DNA of 64,000 bases. Source: DASQZK01 sp963732905 (GTDB taxonomy: Bacteria > Bacteroidota > Bacteroidia > Bacteroidales > GCA-2748055). Position numbers and translations under genes: made by a program. The notes under the pieces are model-generated. The model was not told where the DNA came from, made no database searches, and saw only the letters and a list, made by a program, of their open reading frames with translations. Of the stretch, positions 9,143 to 18,652 are shown one piece after another. Location of the stretch: NCBI GenBank assembly GCA_963732905.1, contig CAVTBM010000012.1, positions 124,001 to 188,000 of the forward strand, read 5' to 3'. The first letter of the stretch is position 1; the number at the start of each line of letters is the position of its first letter.

Positions 9143-9403
9143 ATGACGAAAATTCAGATGATTTCACAGTAAAGATATACGAATTTAAGTAAAATTTTTA
9201 TTTTACTTTGTTAATCAGCGTTTAACAGATTCTCAATTTGGTGAAATTTATATTGAAACCTGTTTGCACAACATTGATTATAATTTTAATATGCCGTAAA
9301 TTTCGGGGATAATTCAGAGTGATTAAAACAAGTAAAGTCTTTCAATCCAATTTTCCATTTGGGTTAAAAACTATTCTTGTTAATACACATAATTCATGTA
9401 ATA

Positions 9404-9631
9404 ATGGCAACAAAAAAAACCACTTCAGCAACAGGAGGCACAAAAGCTAAAACCACTTCTAAACCTAAAACCGCTTCCAAACCAGGATCTTCAGCGAAAG
9501 CACCGACTCTGGATGAGATTCGTAAGAAAGCAGCTGAAATTTACCATGACAGGATTTCCAGAGGTGAGCATGGGAGTGCCGAAGACGATTGGTTAAAAGC
9601 TGAACAGATATTAAAAGCCGGGAAAAAATAG
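9404..9631 (+). CDS. Small DUF2934-type protein with a histone-H1-like basic tail
   Basis: A 75-residue protein. The N-terminal 35 residues are almost entirely Lys, Thr, Ser, Ala and Gly (for example TKKTTSATGGTKAKTTSKP), like histone H1 or Lys-rich nucleoid proteins. The C-terminal 40 residues match the DUF2934 pattern: DEIRKKAAEIYHDRIS, Gly-Glu-His, then DDWLKAEQIL. The ATG at 9404 is chosen over an in-frame ATG 27 bases upstream because ATG-GCA-ACA starts the typical leader. The function is unknown; DNA or polyanion binding is an inference from charge. It is followed at once by a terminator. Confidence 0.75.
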   Translation: MATKKTTSATGGTKAKTTSKPKTASKPGSSAKAPTLDEIRKKAAEIYHDRISRGEHGSAEDDWLKAEQILKAGKK

Positions 9632-9655
9632 GATCCTTCCGAAAGGACCTTTTTT
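9631..9655 (+). terminator. Rho-independent terminator
   Basis: The stem GG(A)TCCTT / AAGGACC, with one bulged A and a CCG(A) loop, is followed directly by six Ts. It begins at the last base of the DUF2934 stop codon. Confidence 0.8.
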
Positions 9656-9680
9656 CATGTGGCAATGCTCTGTTATTTCT

Positions 9681-10982
9681 TTACCGGGCAACATGGAATG
9701 GTATGTTGGCAAGCGCGATTTTGTGTCCTTCGTCCCTGATGTAAACGAACAACCGATAATCGCCGCTCTCTGCCGGACTGGTAAACAGGATATCGGGTTT
9801 ATAACGGTCCTGAATCAGTTCATTTAACGGCGCGGGTCGCTTTTCTCCATGCCCTGCATAACCGAACGCCATATTTTCCGGATAAATCTCCCATTCGTAA
9901 TTCAGATTGCCTTTTTCCGGATCAATAGCTTCCACCCGGGCTATATTTAATGTCCGGGGTTGGAGGAGAATGTCAGCATTTTTTGGCAGTCCGTTCAACA
10001 TCAGTGAATCGATCTGCGGGGCCCTGTTCGCAGGCCATTTTCCCGTCCACAGGTACTGCATCACATCGACAGCTTCCGTTGGTTCGCCTTCGTCATAAAA
10101 CATGTTATACCAGGTATGGGTGCGTTCCTGACGATTCTGCGTCCAGAGAAAGGAATAACCTCCAAGACAGTACTTGTCTTTCTCAATGACTTCTTTCTCA
10201 CGCCTGTAATAATCAGCTGCTTTTTCGGTGCTCGTTTCCTCCACAGGGATTCCCCACTTGTTTTGATGCACCTGCCAGTGCCCCGTAGGACCCCATTCGG
10301 TGATAATATACGGTTTATCAAGATGATATTTTCTTATCCAGCCGGGGATCTCATTGATATCACCGTAAGTGTTGATCCCGATGGCATCAATGTCTGGCAG
10401 CATGGCGACAATGTCCTTCATCTTTTCCTTATTGCCGGTGCCGGTAACAGTTATGGCCGGGTGAGCCGGGTCTTCTTCATGAATAGCTTTTGCAATATCA
10501 TTTACGGCATCCCATAATTTGAGATTATATGAGGGCCTGTCAGGAACATAGTCCATTTCATTCCCGATGGCCCACATGAGAATCGCCGGGTGTTCCCTGT
10601 ATTTCTTCACAATGTCCATCACCTTGTCAAATTGTTTTTTGACTGCAGCCTCATCATTGTAATCGAATCCATTCCTTTCTGAAGATACCGGCAGTCCGAA
10701 CAAAACTGAGAGGCCGTATTTCTGCGCGGTATCCAGTTTTGCCGTGACATCGGGCCCGCCCCCGATACGAACGGAGTTCCCGCCAACAGAGGCGACAAGA
10801 TCCATATATTGGGTTCCGAGGGTCCTGGCGCCCTTTATAAAATAGGGTTCATTATTCCGGTAAAGTTGAAAACCCACGGCTGTCTGTTCAATTTTTACGT
10901 TAACCGGGCCGGCCTTTTCTGCTGTGCGGGAACAGGCACTTATACATGGAAGGATGAGGAATATCAGATAGAGAAATTTCAT
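9681..10982 (-). CDS. Lipoprotein glycoside hydrolase with GH2-like TIM barrel
   Basis: A 433-residue protein with a lipoprotein signal (lipobox ending at Cys17, CISACS). It is therefore probably anchored in the inner or outer membrane. A (beta/alpha)8 barrel (about 30-320) of the GH2/GH-A clan carries the acid/base Glu142 in MWAIGNEMD and the nucleophile Glu229 in YIITEWGPTGHW. A C-terminal immunoglobulin-like domain follows (about 340-430). Clan GH-A enzymes cleave beta-linked glycans with retention of configuration; the substrate cannot be told. The usual GH2 N-terminal sugar-binding domains are absent, which is common in this short family type. No partner genes of a polysaccharide utilisation locus are adjacent. 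Confidence 0.8.
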   Translation of the reverse strand: MKFLYLIFLILPCISACSRTAEKAGPVNVKIEQTAVGFQLYRNNEPYFIKGARTLGTQYMDLVASVGGNSVRIGGGPDVTAKLDTAQKYGLSVLFGLPVSSERNGFDYNDEAAVKKQFDKVMDIVKKYREHPAILMWAIGNEMDYVPDRPSYNLKLWDAVNDIAKAIHEEDPAHPAITVTGTGNKEKMKDIVAMLPDIDAIGINTYGDINEIPGWIRKYHLDKPYIITEWGPTGHWQVHQNKWGIPVEETSTEKAADYYRREKEVIEKDKYCLGGYSFLWTQNRQERTHTWYNMFYDEGEPTEAVDVMQYLWTGKWPANRAPQIDSLMLNGLPKNADILLQPRTLNIARVEAIDPEKGNLNYEWEIYPENMAFGYAGHGEKRPAPLNELIQDRYKPDILFTSPAESGDYRLFVYIRDEGHKIALANIPFHVAR

Positions 10983-11094
10983 GGTATGGGTCGTTGGTTA
11001 CATTCCGGAAGCTTTCACTGTTGTTAAACTCCGGCTTTGAAGATACATAAAATTCAGACATTCCTCAATCCTGAACAGTAACACAGAATGGATT

Positions 11095-12333
11095 TCAGGA
11101 GGCTGGATGCTGAATACCCCTGCGAATATTTTTATATCCTTCCCAGTCGAATTCGTTCAGAAATTTAAGGGCTTTGGCTGCCCCCAGACGGAACAGCCCG
11201 AGTTGTTCTTCCCTGGAAATGTTAAAGTCCAGCCAGTTGAATTTTTTGTCTGCATTGATCATGCAGATCAGCTTGCTGAAGTCGGGGTTCTGCAGCAGGA
11301 AATCATAATCGTAGATCTGACGCATGGTGCTGATCATGGCACCGCTGAATCCAAAAAGCCTTCCTGTTTTGCTGTAGTCCTGGCGATAGGTGCTGAGTCG
11401 TACTCCAAAAGTGGGTTTGCGGGGTATCTGAGCTCCCGGACGGTGAAACACATTGATGGGAAAGTTAGAAAGCAAGCCACCGTCGACAAAACGGACTGAA
11501 GGAGGAACTTCGCCGAAAAATTTGGCCATGCGGTTCCATTCAGGATCCTGACTTTTTCCGGCATTCGGCACATCTTTAACTTTCAGTGGTTCGAAAAAGT
11601 ACGGGATCGACATGGACGCTCTTACAAAAAGGGCAGGTGGTACCCGCCCGGGATCCTTCCAGTACAATCCGGCCATTCTGGGAAATTCGGCTTTAGTGTG
11701 CGTGGTGATTTCAGAGCTGATGATAGCCAGCAGGGCATTGAACTGATCATCATCAGGACCGGTGAAACGCAGTCCGGCCGGCATTTTTGTTCTGCGTTCG
11801 TTTAGCTGTTCAAGGGTGAAAATCCCGGCCTCCTTAAGAAGCCCTGAGATCCAGGCTTCAAATGTGTTGCCCGGATTCAATCCCAGATTTTGCTTTAAGA
11901 TCCTGTATATCCTGACTGCATTAAGAACAATGTCAAGGGTTGTATTTCCTTTTTTCTCAATGATTCTCTGGATCAGCCGTTTAATTTTGGGGTTACCGTC
12001 TACAAAGTCGAAAAGGCGGACTTCAGTGATTGCATCGATTATTTTTTCGGATACCGGTTCACCGATAGGGGCAAGCCCTGCAATCAGCATGGCGTTAATT
12101 GCTCCGGCAGATGTTCCGGCCAGGCTGAAAAAGCGGATACCGGCCTTCTCGAGAATATAGGTGTATCCGACGAGGGCAATACCGAGTACCGCTCCGCCTT
12201 CCTGGACAAGATCAACATACTGATGGCCCCTGTCATCCGTGACGTCCGAGAACTTGCGCCCGCTTTCCCCGAGTTCAGCGGCTTTTATGGTAAGTTGAAC
12301 AATTTCGGGATCATTTGTGAATTCAGAATGCAT
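11095..12333 (-). CDS. Patatin-like phospholipase
   Basis: A 412-residue acyl hydrolase of the patatin family. The oxyanion hole Gly-rich loop QEGGAVLG lies at about 44-51, the nucleophile Ser75 in LAGTSAGAIN (GxSxG), and the catalytic Asp284 in FVDGGLLSNFP. All three catalytic parts are intact, so phospholipase A activity is plausible. No signal peptide is visible, so it acts on the cytoplasmic side or is released by another route. It is monocistronic. Confidence 0.9.
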   Translation of the reverse strand: MHSEFTNDPEIVQLTIKAAELGESGRKFSDVTDDRGHQYVDLVQEGGAVLGIALVGYTYILEKAGIRFFSLAGTSAGAINAMLIAGLAPIGEPVSEKIIDAITEVRLFDFVDGNPKIKRLIQRIIEKKGNTTLDIVLNAVRIYRILKQNLGLNPGNTFEAWISGLLKEAGIFTLEQLNERRTKMPAGLRFTGPDDDQFNALLAIISSEITTHTKAEFPRMAGLYWKDPGRVPPALFVRASMSIPYFFEPLKVKDVPNAGKSQDPEWNRMAKFFGEVPPSVRFVDGGLLSNFPINVFHRPGAQIPRKPTFGVRLSTYRQDYSKTGRLFGFSGAMISTMRQIYDYDFLLQNPDFSKLICMINADKKFNWLDFNISREEQLGLFRLGAAKALKFLNEFDWEGYKNIRRGIQHPAS

Positions 12334-12649
12334 ACTGTTAAAGGGTTAACCGATTTAAATCATGCTTGTGCAACCAGTATCCCGGAAGAATTGTTCTGCC
12401 GGATTTCCTCCATAAGGAAAATCTTTTCACTTTCCATAAACTTTGTCATTCAGTGGATAAGTTACAAAAGCAATGCTGCATTTCAAATACTGAACAGCAC
12501 ATGGCTCTACTGCTCCATTAAAAACCTGCAGGGAAAGAAGTTCAGGTCACTTTCAGATTACGTCTAAGATCGTTTAGCGGCAATTGTGGTGAATGACAAA
12601 ACATCCTGATAGATTTTATGTTTCTTATTTAAAAATAAACTATTGGATT

Positions 12650-13156
12650 ATGGCAACAATTTTAAAATCTGACCAAAGAGAATTTCAGGAAAGTCCAAAT
12701 AAGATTGACAATTACCGAATATTCACAGATATTTCAAGAATTAAAAAGGGACTAAATCCTGAGAACCTGAACTTTGACTTAAGACAATTAAATCCTGACC
12801 AATATTCTGCTCCATACCACTTCCATCGATTTGCTGAGGAACTTTTTATGATTATCTCAGGTTCTGCCACATTAAGAACTCCAAAGGGATTAGAATTTGT
12901 AAATACTGGAGATTTGATATTTTTTGAAAAGGGGGAAACAGGAGCACATCAACTGTATAACCATACCACTGAGCACTGCGTGTATCTGGACATAAGGACT
13001 TATCTTGGATTTGATGTAGCTGAATATCCTGATTCGGATAAAATATTATTGGCCCCAACATTTGAGATCTATAATCATGACTCACAAGTAAGCTATTTCG
13101 AGGGAGAGAAGAATATTAAAGCTAAATGGAAACAAATTGAGAATAAAAAGGAATAG
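12650..13156 (+). CDS. Cupin-domain protein
   Basis: A 168-residue cytoplasmic protein. A single cupin barrel (about 60-135) includes PYHFHRFAEELFMIISG (metal-binding His-x-His and Glu) and, after the turn, GDLIFFEKGETGAHQLYNHT with the last His. The role of stand-alone cupins varies (isomerases, dioxygenases, sensors) and is unknown here. An earlier in-frame ATG at 12593 exists, but ATG-GCA-ACA at 12650 starts the conserved part. The gene is clearly more AT-rich than its neighbours, which suggests recent acquisition. Confidence 0.75.
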   Translation: MATILKSDQREFQESPNKIDNYRIFTDISRIKKGLNPENLNFDLRQLNPDQYSAPYHFHRFAEELFMIISGSATLRTPKGLEFVNTGDLIFFEKGETGAHQLYNHTTEHCVYLDIRTYLGFDVAEYPDSDKILLAPTFEIYNHDSQVSYFEGEKNIKAKWKQIENKKE

Positions 13157-13299
13157 CACCAGCCAATATAGCAAACATAAGTAATCCGTGGAAAGAGCTG
13201 ATTTTAAAATGCATACGCAAAACAAATATCATAACATTCGGATGGACATGTGACTGAGAAAGCCCAACCTACGCACCTTTGCGGCCAGCTTCAGGCATT

Positions 13300-13581
13300 T
13301 CAGGTTTTGACCTTTACTTTAGCCAGGGCTCGGGTCTTTCGGATATCGGAGTCGGCATTATACGCATCAACGATAATACCCTTTTCTCCGGATTCAGATT
13401 CAATGGCATACAGTACTGACGAATCCCCCGGGTTTGTCATTCCCTCGAAACGGTAAGATTCAACAATGGTGTATTTCCCGGTCTCGTCATTGAGTATGGC
13501 TTCGGTCAGATCTTTTTCATACCCTCTTTCTCTGATACCATTCATGGCCTCAGAGAGCGTTTCGTAATCATTTCTTTCCAT
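13300..13581 (-). CDS. Small conserved Bacteroidota protein (often labelled phosphoribosylpyrophosphate synthetase)
   Basis: A 93-residue protein beginning MERNDYETLSEAMNGIRERG. This matches a small Bacteroidota family often carried in databases under the name phosphoribosylpyrophosphate synthetase, although it lacks every catalytic motif of that enzyme. It has an N-terminal helix and then four predicted strands. An upstream in-frame ATG at 13620 would add 13 unconserved residues, so 13581 is preferred. The function is unknown. Confidence 0.65.
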   Translation of the reverse strand: MERNDYETLSEAMNGIRERGYEKDLTEAILNDETGKYTIVESYRFEGMTNPGDSSVLYAIESESGEKGIIVDAYNADSDIRKTRALAKVKVKT

Positions 13582-14057
13582 AAACCTTTTGTTTATGCCG
13601 TGTATCGGGTGTACCTGCAATTTTCCTTAGCAGGGTCCTCCGGCGTTTTTGTCCTGCTGGTTTAAGGAAATAAACAACTTTGGGACTGCTTTGTTGGGCA
13701 GAGGAAATACATGGGAATCCCGTTTTTTGCTATAGGAACGACAACTTAACTGCATATCCTGTTACATAAGGAGACTCACGGCGACCGGGAAAGGTTTCTC
13801 CCGCTTTCTGTGATATCCCGTCCGGGAGGGGTGGTCAAATTATTGCGCCGACATCAAGCCGTTGTATCCTGATATCAGGATGCCGACCCAGCCAGCTTCC
13901 GTCGACATTTCCGGCCCGGTATCTCAAAATGCTGACGGGATGCAATCCCGAACAGCATCCTCCGGGCCCTTTTGCATTTTGACAGAATATCATCTAACTT
14001 ATGCGTTTATTCAGATATATTTTCCTCCAACTTAGATGCTAAATAAATTCACAATCC
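13582..14057. other. Intergenic region with short palindromes
   Basis: There is no gene in this 476-bp gap. It contains the perfect 14-bp palindrome TCCTGATATCAGGA near 13868 and several short GC-rich inverted repeats (for example GACGGGATGCAATCCCGAAC near 13933) without T-runs. No promoter consensus is convincing. Confidence 0.5.
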
Positions 14058-14813
14058 ATGAAAAAGCTTCGTTTGATTTCCTTTCTGGCTGCACTTCTGT
14101 TCAGTCTGCCCCTCTTCCCGCAGGGGAAAGAAAACAGCCCGATGATCCCTTCTGATTTTGTCTCTCTTTTCAATGGTAAAGATTTCACCAACTGGGTAAT
14201 ACCTGCCGGCGATAACGGTCACTGGAAAATACTTGACAAGGTCATTGATTATGATGCCATGAGTGAAGCCGTGAAAGATAAAAGCCTGTGGACAGAGAAA
14301 GCGTATAAGAACTTTGTGCTTTATGTCGACTGGCGCATCAAGGAAACACCTTACAAAAATCCTCGGGTTCCTATCATCCTTCCAAGCGGTTTGCATAAGC
14401 TCGATGAGAACGGAAAGGAAATACAAATGGTTGTTCCCGATTCCGATTCAGGGATCCTGTTGCGTGGCCAGGGAAAATCCCAGGTAAATATCTGGTGCTG
14501 GCCAATCGGATCAGGCGAAGTCTATGGCTACCGTATGGATAAGAGCATGCCTGCAGACGTCCGCAGGGGCGTTACTCCTACTTACAACGCCGATCATAAT
14601 ATCGGGGAATGGAATACCTACAAGATCACCCTGAAGGGTGACCGTCTCACGGTGGAACTGAACGGACATGTCGTGATTGAAAATGCCGAGCTTCCCGGCA
14701 TCCCCGAATCCGGACCCATAGGACTGCAGCATCATGGCGACAAGATGAACGGTGAATGGGTCAGCCCGCCGGCCCTGGTACAGTTCCGTAATATTTATGT
14801 GAAGGAGCTTTAA
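14058..14813 (+). CDS. Exported DUF1080 protein (3-keto-disaccharide hydrolase family)
   Basis: A 251-residue protein with a signal peptide (about 1-22, ending FPQG). A single DUF1080 beta-sandwich follows, opening with the family signature FVSLFNGKDFTNW (about 36-48), with DSGILLRGQGKSQVNIW in the middle and ESGPIGLQHHG near the end. This Pfam family (PF06439) is now named for 3-keto-disaccharide hydrolases, which cleave glycosides after oxidation at C3. It is followed by a Tat-exported Gfo/Idh/MocA oxidoreductase, which could supply that oxidation in the same compartment. The 475-bp gap between them holds a broken reading frame. Confidence 0.85.
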   Translation: MKKLRLISFLAALLFSLPLFPQGKENSPMIPSDFVSLFNGKDFTNWVIPAGDNGHWKILDKVIDYDAMSEAVKDKSLWTEKAYKNFVLYVDWRIKETPYKNPRVPIILPSGLHKLDENGKEIQMVVPDSDSGILLRGQGKSQVNIWCWPIGSGEVYGYRMDKSMPADVRRGVTPTYNADHNIGEWNTYKITLKGDRLTVELNGHVVIENAELPGIPESGPIGLQHHGDKMNGEWVSPPALVQFRNIYVKEL

Positions 14814-14904
14814 AAAAAATAAGAAGATAGCCGAAAGGTAACAAGAAAAAAAAGCCTGTCATAGCAGGGGTTAGAGGCATGCCATATCCGGAAACAATGA
14901 TACC

Positions 14905-15243
14905 ATGCCGGCTCAGGAAATCATAAATACGTTAACAGACAGTAAAAAGAAAGGCAGACAAGAATTTAGTTTTGGGATGAATGAAGATCCCCTGAATTAC
15001 AGGCCCACGATTCCGGAGGTATAATATCAGGTCAGCCATGGTCACACCCATGGAGGGGATGCGCCTGATCCCCAAACATTCCGGAGGGGTTCAATTATTG
15101 TTCACGTTATTATCGGGTCGGTAACGCCTGAGTTGGGATGGAAGGTGGTGGCTACAGGAAGAAGTGCATCTGTCCCGCATAATTATTGGGATTCATGGGG
15201 CATCTCTTTAAACGGCTTTCACTACAAGGTTACATGCATCTAA
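14905..15243 (+). pseudogene. Possible decayed small gene with one internal stop
   Basis: From the ATG at 14905 one frame reads 39 sense codons (starting MPAQEIINTLTDSKK), a TAA at 15022-15024, then 72 more sense codons to a TAA at 15241. The second part has protein-like composition (for example TPELGWKVVATGRSAS and SVPHNYWDSWGISLNGFHY). The downstream part has no start codon near its beginning. I recognise no family. It could be a decayed gene between the DUF1080 and oxidoreductase genes, or chance. Confidence 0.3.
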
Positions 15244-15288
15244 ACGAATTATTTTACTGAATTTTTCATACTAAAACTACTGAACATC

Positions 15289-16785
15289 ATGACAAAAATA
15301 AACCGAAGACAGTTTGTCGGCACAACGGCCAAAGCTGCGGCTATCACTATCGTTCCCGGGTATGTTCTCGGAGGAAGGGGCCGTATTGCCCCGAGTGATA
15401 GACTGAATATCGCCTGTATAGGGAATGGCACACAGGGGACAAGGGTAATGCTTGAATTGCTGAAATACCCGGAGCTGCAGATCATTGCGGTAGCGGACCC
15501 TGTTAAGCAGGATGACCGTTACCTGAACTGGGGTAAATATGAATTACGCAATCTCATCCGCAGATCCATCGATGAGCCGCAATGGGACGAGGGCGTTGAA
15601 GGTTGCAGGGCAGGAAGGGAACCTGCAAAACGCATCGTTGAGGCCTGGTACGGCAAACAAAAAGATTTGCCAGGATATAAAGGATGCCGGAGTTTTGAGG
15701 ATTACCGTGAGATGCTTGAGAAGATGCCTGAACTGGATGCCGTGATGGTGGGTACTACGGATCACCAACATGCACAGGCATCGGTGAGGGCGATGGAAAA
15801 GGGCATACACGTGATGAGTCAGAAACCGATGACCAACTCCGTACATGAGGCCCGGGTGATGGCTGATTCAGCCCGGCGAACGGGAGTTGCCACACAGGTG
15901 CTGACTGCCAGTTCCTCGGCTGAATCAACCGACGAACTTTGTGAGATGATCTGGACAGGGGCTATCGGTCCGGTGCGGGAAGTACATAACTGGTCCACCC
16001 GTCCTGTCTGGCCTTCTGGCTTTACCCAGCTTCCTGACCCGGAACAGATACCGGAAGGTTTCAACTGGGATCTCTGGCTGGGACCGCGGGAATACCGCCC
16101 CTTCAGCTACCAGTATGCCCATACAATTTTCAGAAGCTGGTACGATTTCGGAACCGGGGCTATCGGAGATATGGGCTGCTATTCCTTCGATGTGATTTTC
16201 AGGGCCCTGAAACTGGGATTCCCCGAAACCATCCAGGCCAGCGCCAGCACATACTGCGACGTCATCAGCGGCATCCCCACACATATGGATAACCATATTG
16301 CACAACCCAGGGCCATGACAGCCCAATTCACCTTCGGGGCACGCGAAGATATGCCGCCTGTTCAACTGTTCTGGTATGATGGCGGTATAAAGCCGCTGGT
16401 TCCTGAAGAGTTGGAGAAAGACGGCAAGGATCTTCCAGCCGAAGGCATGCTCTATGTTGGCGACAAAGGAAAGATTCTGGCTGAATTCCACGGAGGCAAA
16501 CCACGCCTTATACCGGAAGCTGCAAATACAGCTTACCAGGCACCCAAACCGTTTATCGCGAGATCGAAAGATCATATTGGTGACTGGATAAATGCCTGCA
16601 AAGGAGGAAAGCCCGGAAGGGCGCATTTTGAATTTGCCGATCCGGTCACCGAGACCCTCAATCTGGCAATTATCGCCATGCGTACCCGGAAAAAACTGCA
16701 CTGGGATCCCGTGAATATGAAAACGAATGTCGAAGAAGCCGACAGGCTGATCAAACCTTACTACAGACCAGGGTATGAGTTGTGA
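15289..16785 (+). CDS. Tat-exported Gfo/Idh/MocA-family oxidoreductase
   Basis: A 498-residue oxidoreductase. The N-terminus has a twin-arginine signal, NRRQFVGTTAKAAAITIVPG (about 5-24), so it is probably exported folded, with cofactor bound. The Rossmann domain starts at LNIACIGNGTQG (about 39-50). The Lys motif is VMSQKPMTNSVHEARVMA (about 171-188), and the substrate domain carries GTGAIGDMGCYSFDV. Periplasmic members of this family with bound NAD(P) act on glycosides. Placement after a DUF1080 protein suggests a two-step 3-keto-glycoside reaction, which is an inference. Confidence 0.85.
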   Translation: MTKINRRQFVGTTAKAAAITIVPGYVLGGRGRIAPSDRLNIACIGNGTQGTRVMLELLKYPELQIIAVADPVKQDDRYLNWGKYELRNLIRRSIDEPQWDEGVEGCRAGREPAKRIVEAWYGKQKDLPGYKGCRSFEDYREMLEKMPELDAVMVGTTDHQHAQASVRAMEKGIHVMSQKPMTNSVHEARVMADSARRTGVATQVLTASSSAESTDELCEMIWTGAIGPVREVHNWSTRPVWPSGFTQLPDPEQIPEGFNWDLWLGPREYRPFSYQYAHTIFRSWYDFGTGAIGDMGCYSFDVIFRALKLGFPETIQASASTYCDVISGIPTHMDNHIAQPRAMTAQFTFGAREDMPPVQLFWYDGGIKPLVPEELEKDGKDLPAEGMLYVGDKGKILAEFHGGKPRLIPEAANTAYQAPKPFIARSKDHIGDWINACKGGKPGRAHFEFADPVTETLNLAIIAMRTRKKLHWDPVNMKTNVEEADRLIKPYYRPGYEL

Positions 16786-17050
16786 GGGAATAGGTTACTC
16801 ATAGACGTATGACGAAAAAACGTGATTGTGGAGTCGGGTTTTCCAGTAGCTAAGTGAGAAGTTGACTGGGAATGTGAAGGTGTGAACAACTTCCTGACGC
16901 AACCTTCTTTCCTTACTGACTCCTTATGCCATTAACCCATTCAATGGTGGTGCTGACTGACCTGCCTGTAGCTTTGTTGCAGGAGTCCGTTTTGCCGGCT
17001 TTCCGAAACTCCGGATTCCCGTCATGCATCATCCAGGTCCCGCAGCCTCA

Positions 17051-18631
17051 CTACCTGAAATACTTAGGATCCACCGTCCTTACCCCGTTCACAAACACTA
17101 CTACAAAAGCCTGCGGATAACCGGCTTTCCGGCAGGTGTTCTGCAGGTTTTTCGCCGGTTCGAGGGTGTCGTATCTGCCTATGCAGGACCGGTAGGCCCC
17201 TTTGTAACGATATTCCCATGTTTTCCAGGCTTTTCCTTCTACCTTTATGGTGTAACTTCCCTTAGGTTTTGTGCTGGCAGCAAACTGAACCCTGTACACA
17301 ACCACGTCCTTTTTCGTTTCTGGTTTTGGACCAGATGTTGTGACCGTCGTTTTCTCAGTTTCCGGTTTAACTACGGTAGCTGGCTTTTCAGAAACCGTCG
17401 TCTTATTTGTTTGAGCTGGTGCCGTTTTTTGCTCTTTAACGACAGGTGTTTTCTCATTCCGTTCAGTTTTAGCAGTCATCGTTTTGGGAACGGCATGAGT
17501 TGTTGTGTCCTTGACGATACCAGGACTTTTTATCTCAGCTTTTAATGTGTCAGCATGTTGAGTGCTTACTTTCGTGGGAGACGTTTCTGCAACAAGATTC
17601 TTGCTGGTCTGGGCAATATGAAACAGTACGGTGGATAGTCCCTGATTATCCGATAGTTGCGGCCGCTCTTTCAGGGTAATTTCATACATTTGCATATCCA
17701 GCTTTGCTGATTTTTGCCTGACGGTATAAAAGGCGAGCGTGTCGGCCTCCGGATCGAGGGTAAAGGCGATATCATCGTTCTCAGTGTTAATGCGGTCAGA
17801 CATATTGACAGGCTTATCCCACGCCCGTCCGTTAAACCGGCAGATGAAGATGTCATAACCACCATAGCCAGGTAGTTTGTCAGATGAATAGTAGAGGTTA
17901 TTATCATCATCGAGAAACGGAAACATCTCATTCCCCTTGGTATTGAAGGAAGAACCCAGGTTCTCGGGTGAAGACCATTCTCCGGTGGTTTTATTGCTGA
18001 CGTACAGGTCCATACCGCCCATCGAGCCGGGTTTATCTGAAGCAAAGATGAGGAGGTTGCCATTATTCGAAAGAGCCGGATGCGTATAACTGAATGTATC
18101 AGTACAGAAACTGAGTGGTTGGTTACCCCATGACCATCCCTGACGGTTATTCCCTGTTGTATACTTATCAGCTTTATAGATCTTTTCCTTATGGTCGTTT
18201 TTAGAGATTTTTGTAAAGTATAAAGTATGACCGTCCTTACTGAACGTCATGGCTTCGGTGGGAAAAGAGAACGGCATGGAGGAGAAAGGAGAAAAAACAC
18301 GGTGTGGTCCGGTTGTGGAATCAACCACCGGAGCAAAGTAGGCCTGGATGGTTCCGAAGGACAGGTGGCTGGGAGACATTTTCAATTCATCTTTTGAAGC
18401 GGACAGGAAGACCAGGTTTCCTTCATAAAATCGGACACCAGATGAGGGAGGGATGATCCTTAGATCAAACGAATCCACTGCGATATTCTGGTTCAGGAAC
18501 TGCCTGTCACCGGTTTTTCCCGTATCTGCCTCCACCCTTGTGACCTGTCCGGAAGGTCCGGTCGCCTGCGCCTGTGCCGCCGTCCCGCATGCCAGCAGGT
18601 AAATGATCAATCCCGTAAAAAATGCCTTCAT
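17051..18631 (-). CDS. Exported PD40 beta-propeller protein with C-terminal SPOR-like domain
   Basis: A 526-residue protein with a signal peptide (about 1-22, ending AAQAQ). PD40/WD40-like blades run from about 60 to 310 (for example HPALSNNGNLLIFASDKPG and NLYYSSDKLPGYGGYDIFI). A Thr/Lys/Pro-rich linker follows (about 340-440), then a SPOR-like domain (about 445-526) containing VYRVQFAAS and GAYRSCIGRYDTL. SPOR domains usually bind denuded peptidoglycan. The gene starts 21 bp after the PorP/SprF-like gene on the same strand, an arrangement related to type IX secretion and gliding gene pairs. Unlike PorE it carries no OmpA domain, and the SPOR domain may replace it as the cell-wall anchor. 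Confidence 0.75.
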   Translation of the reverse strand: MKAFFTGLIIYLLACGTAAQAQATGPSGQVTRVEADTGKTGDRQFLNQNIAVDSFDLRIIPPSSGVRFYEGNLVFLSASKDELKMSPSHLSFGTIQAYFAPVVDSTTGPHRVFSPFSSMPFSFPTEAMTFSKDGHTLYFTKISKNDHKEKIYKADKYTTGNNRQGWSWGNQPLSFCTDTFSYTHPALSNNGNLLIFASDKPGSMGGMDLYVSNKTTGEWSSPENLGSSFNTKGNEMFPFLDDDNNLYYSSDKLPGYGGYDIFICRFNGRAWDKPVNMSDRINTENDDIAFTLDPEADTLAFYTVRQKSAKLDMQMYEITLKERPQLSDNQGLSTVLFHIAQTSKNLVAETSPTKVSTQHADTLKAEIKSPGIVKDTTTHAVPKTMTAKTERNEKTPVVKEQKTAPAQTNKTTVSEKPATVVKPETEKTTVTTSGPKPETKKDVVVYRVQFAASTKPKGSYTIKVEGKAWKTWEYRYKGAYRSCIGRYDTLEPAKNLQNTCRKAGYPQAFVVVFVNGVRTVDPKYFR

Positions 18632-18652
18632 AATGTTGGTGTAAAAACGTTT

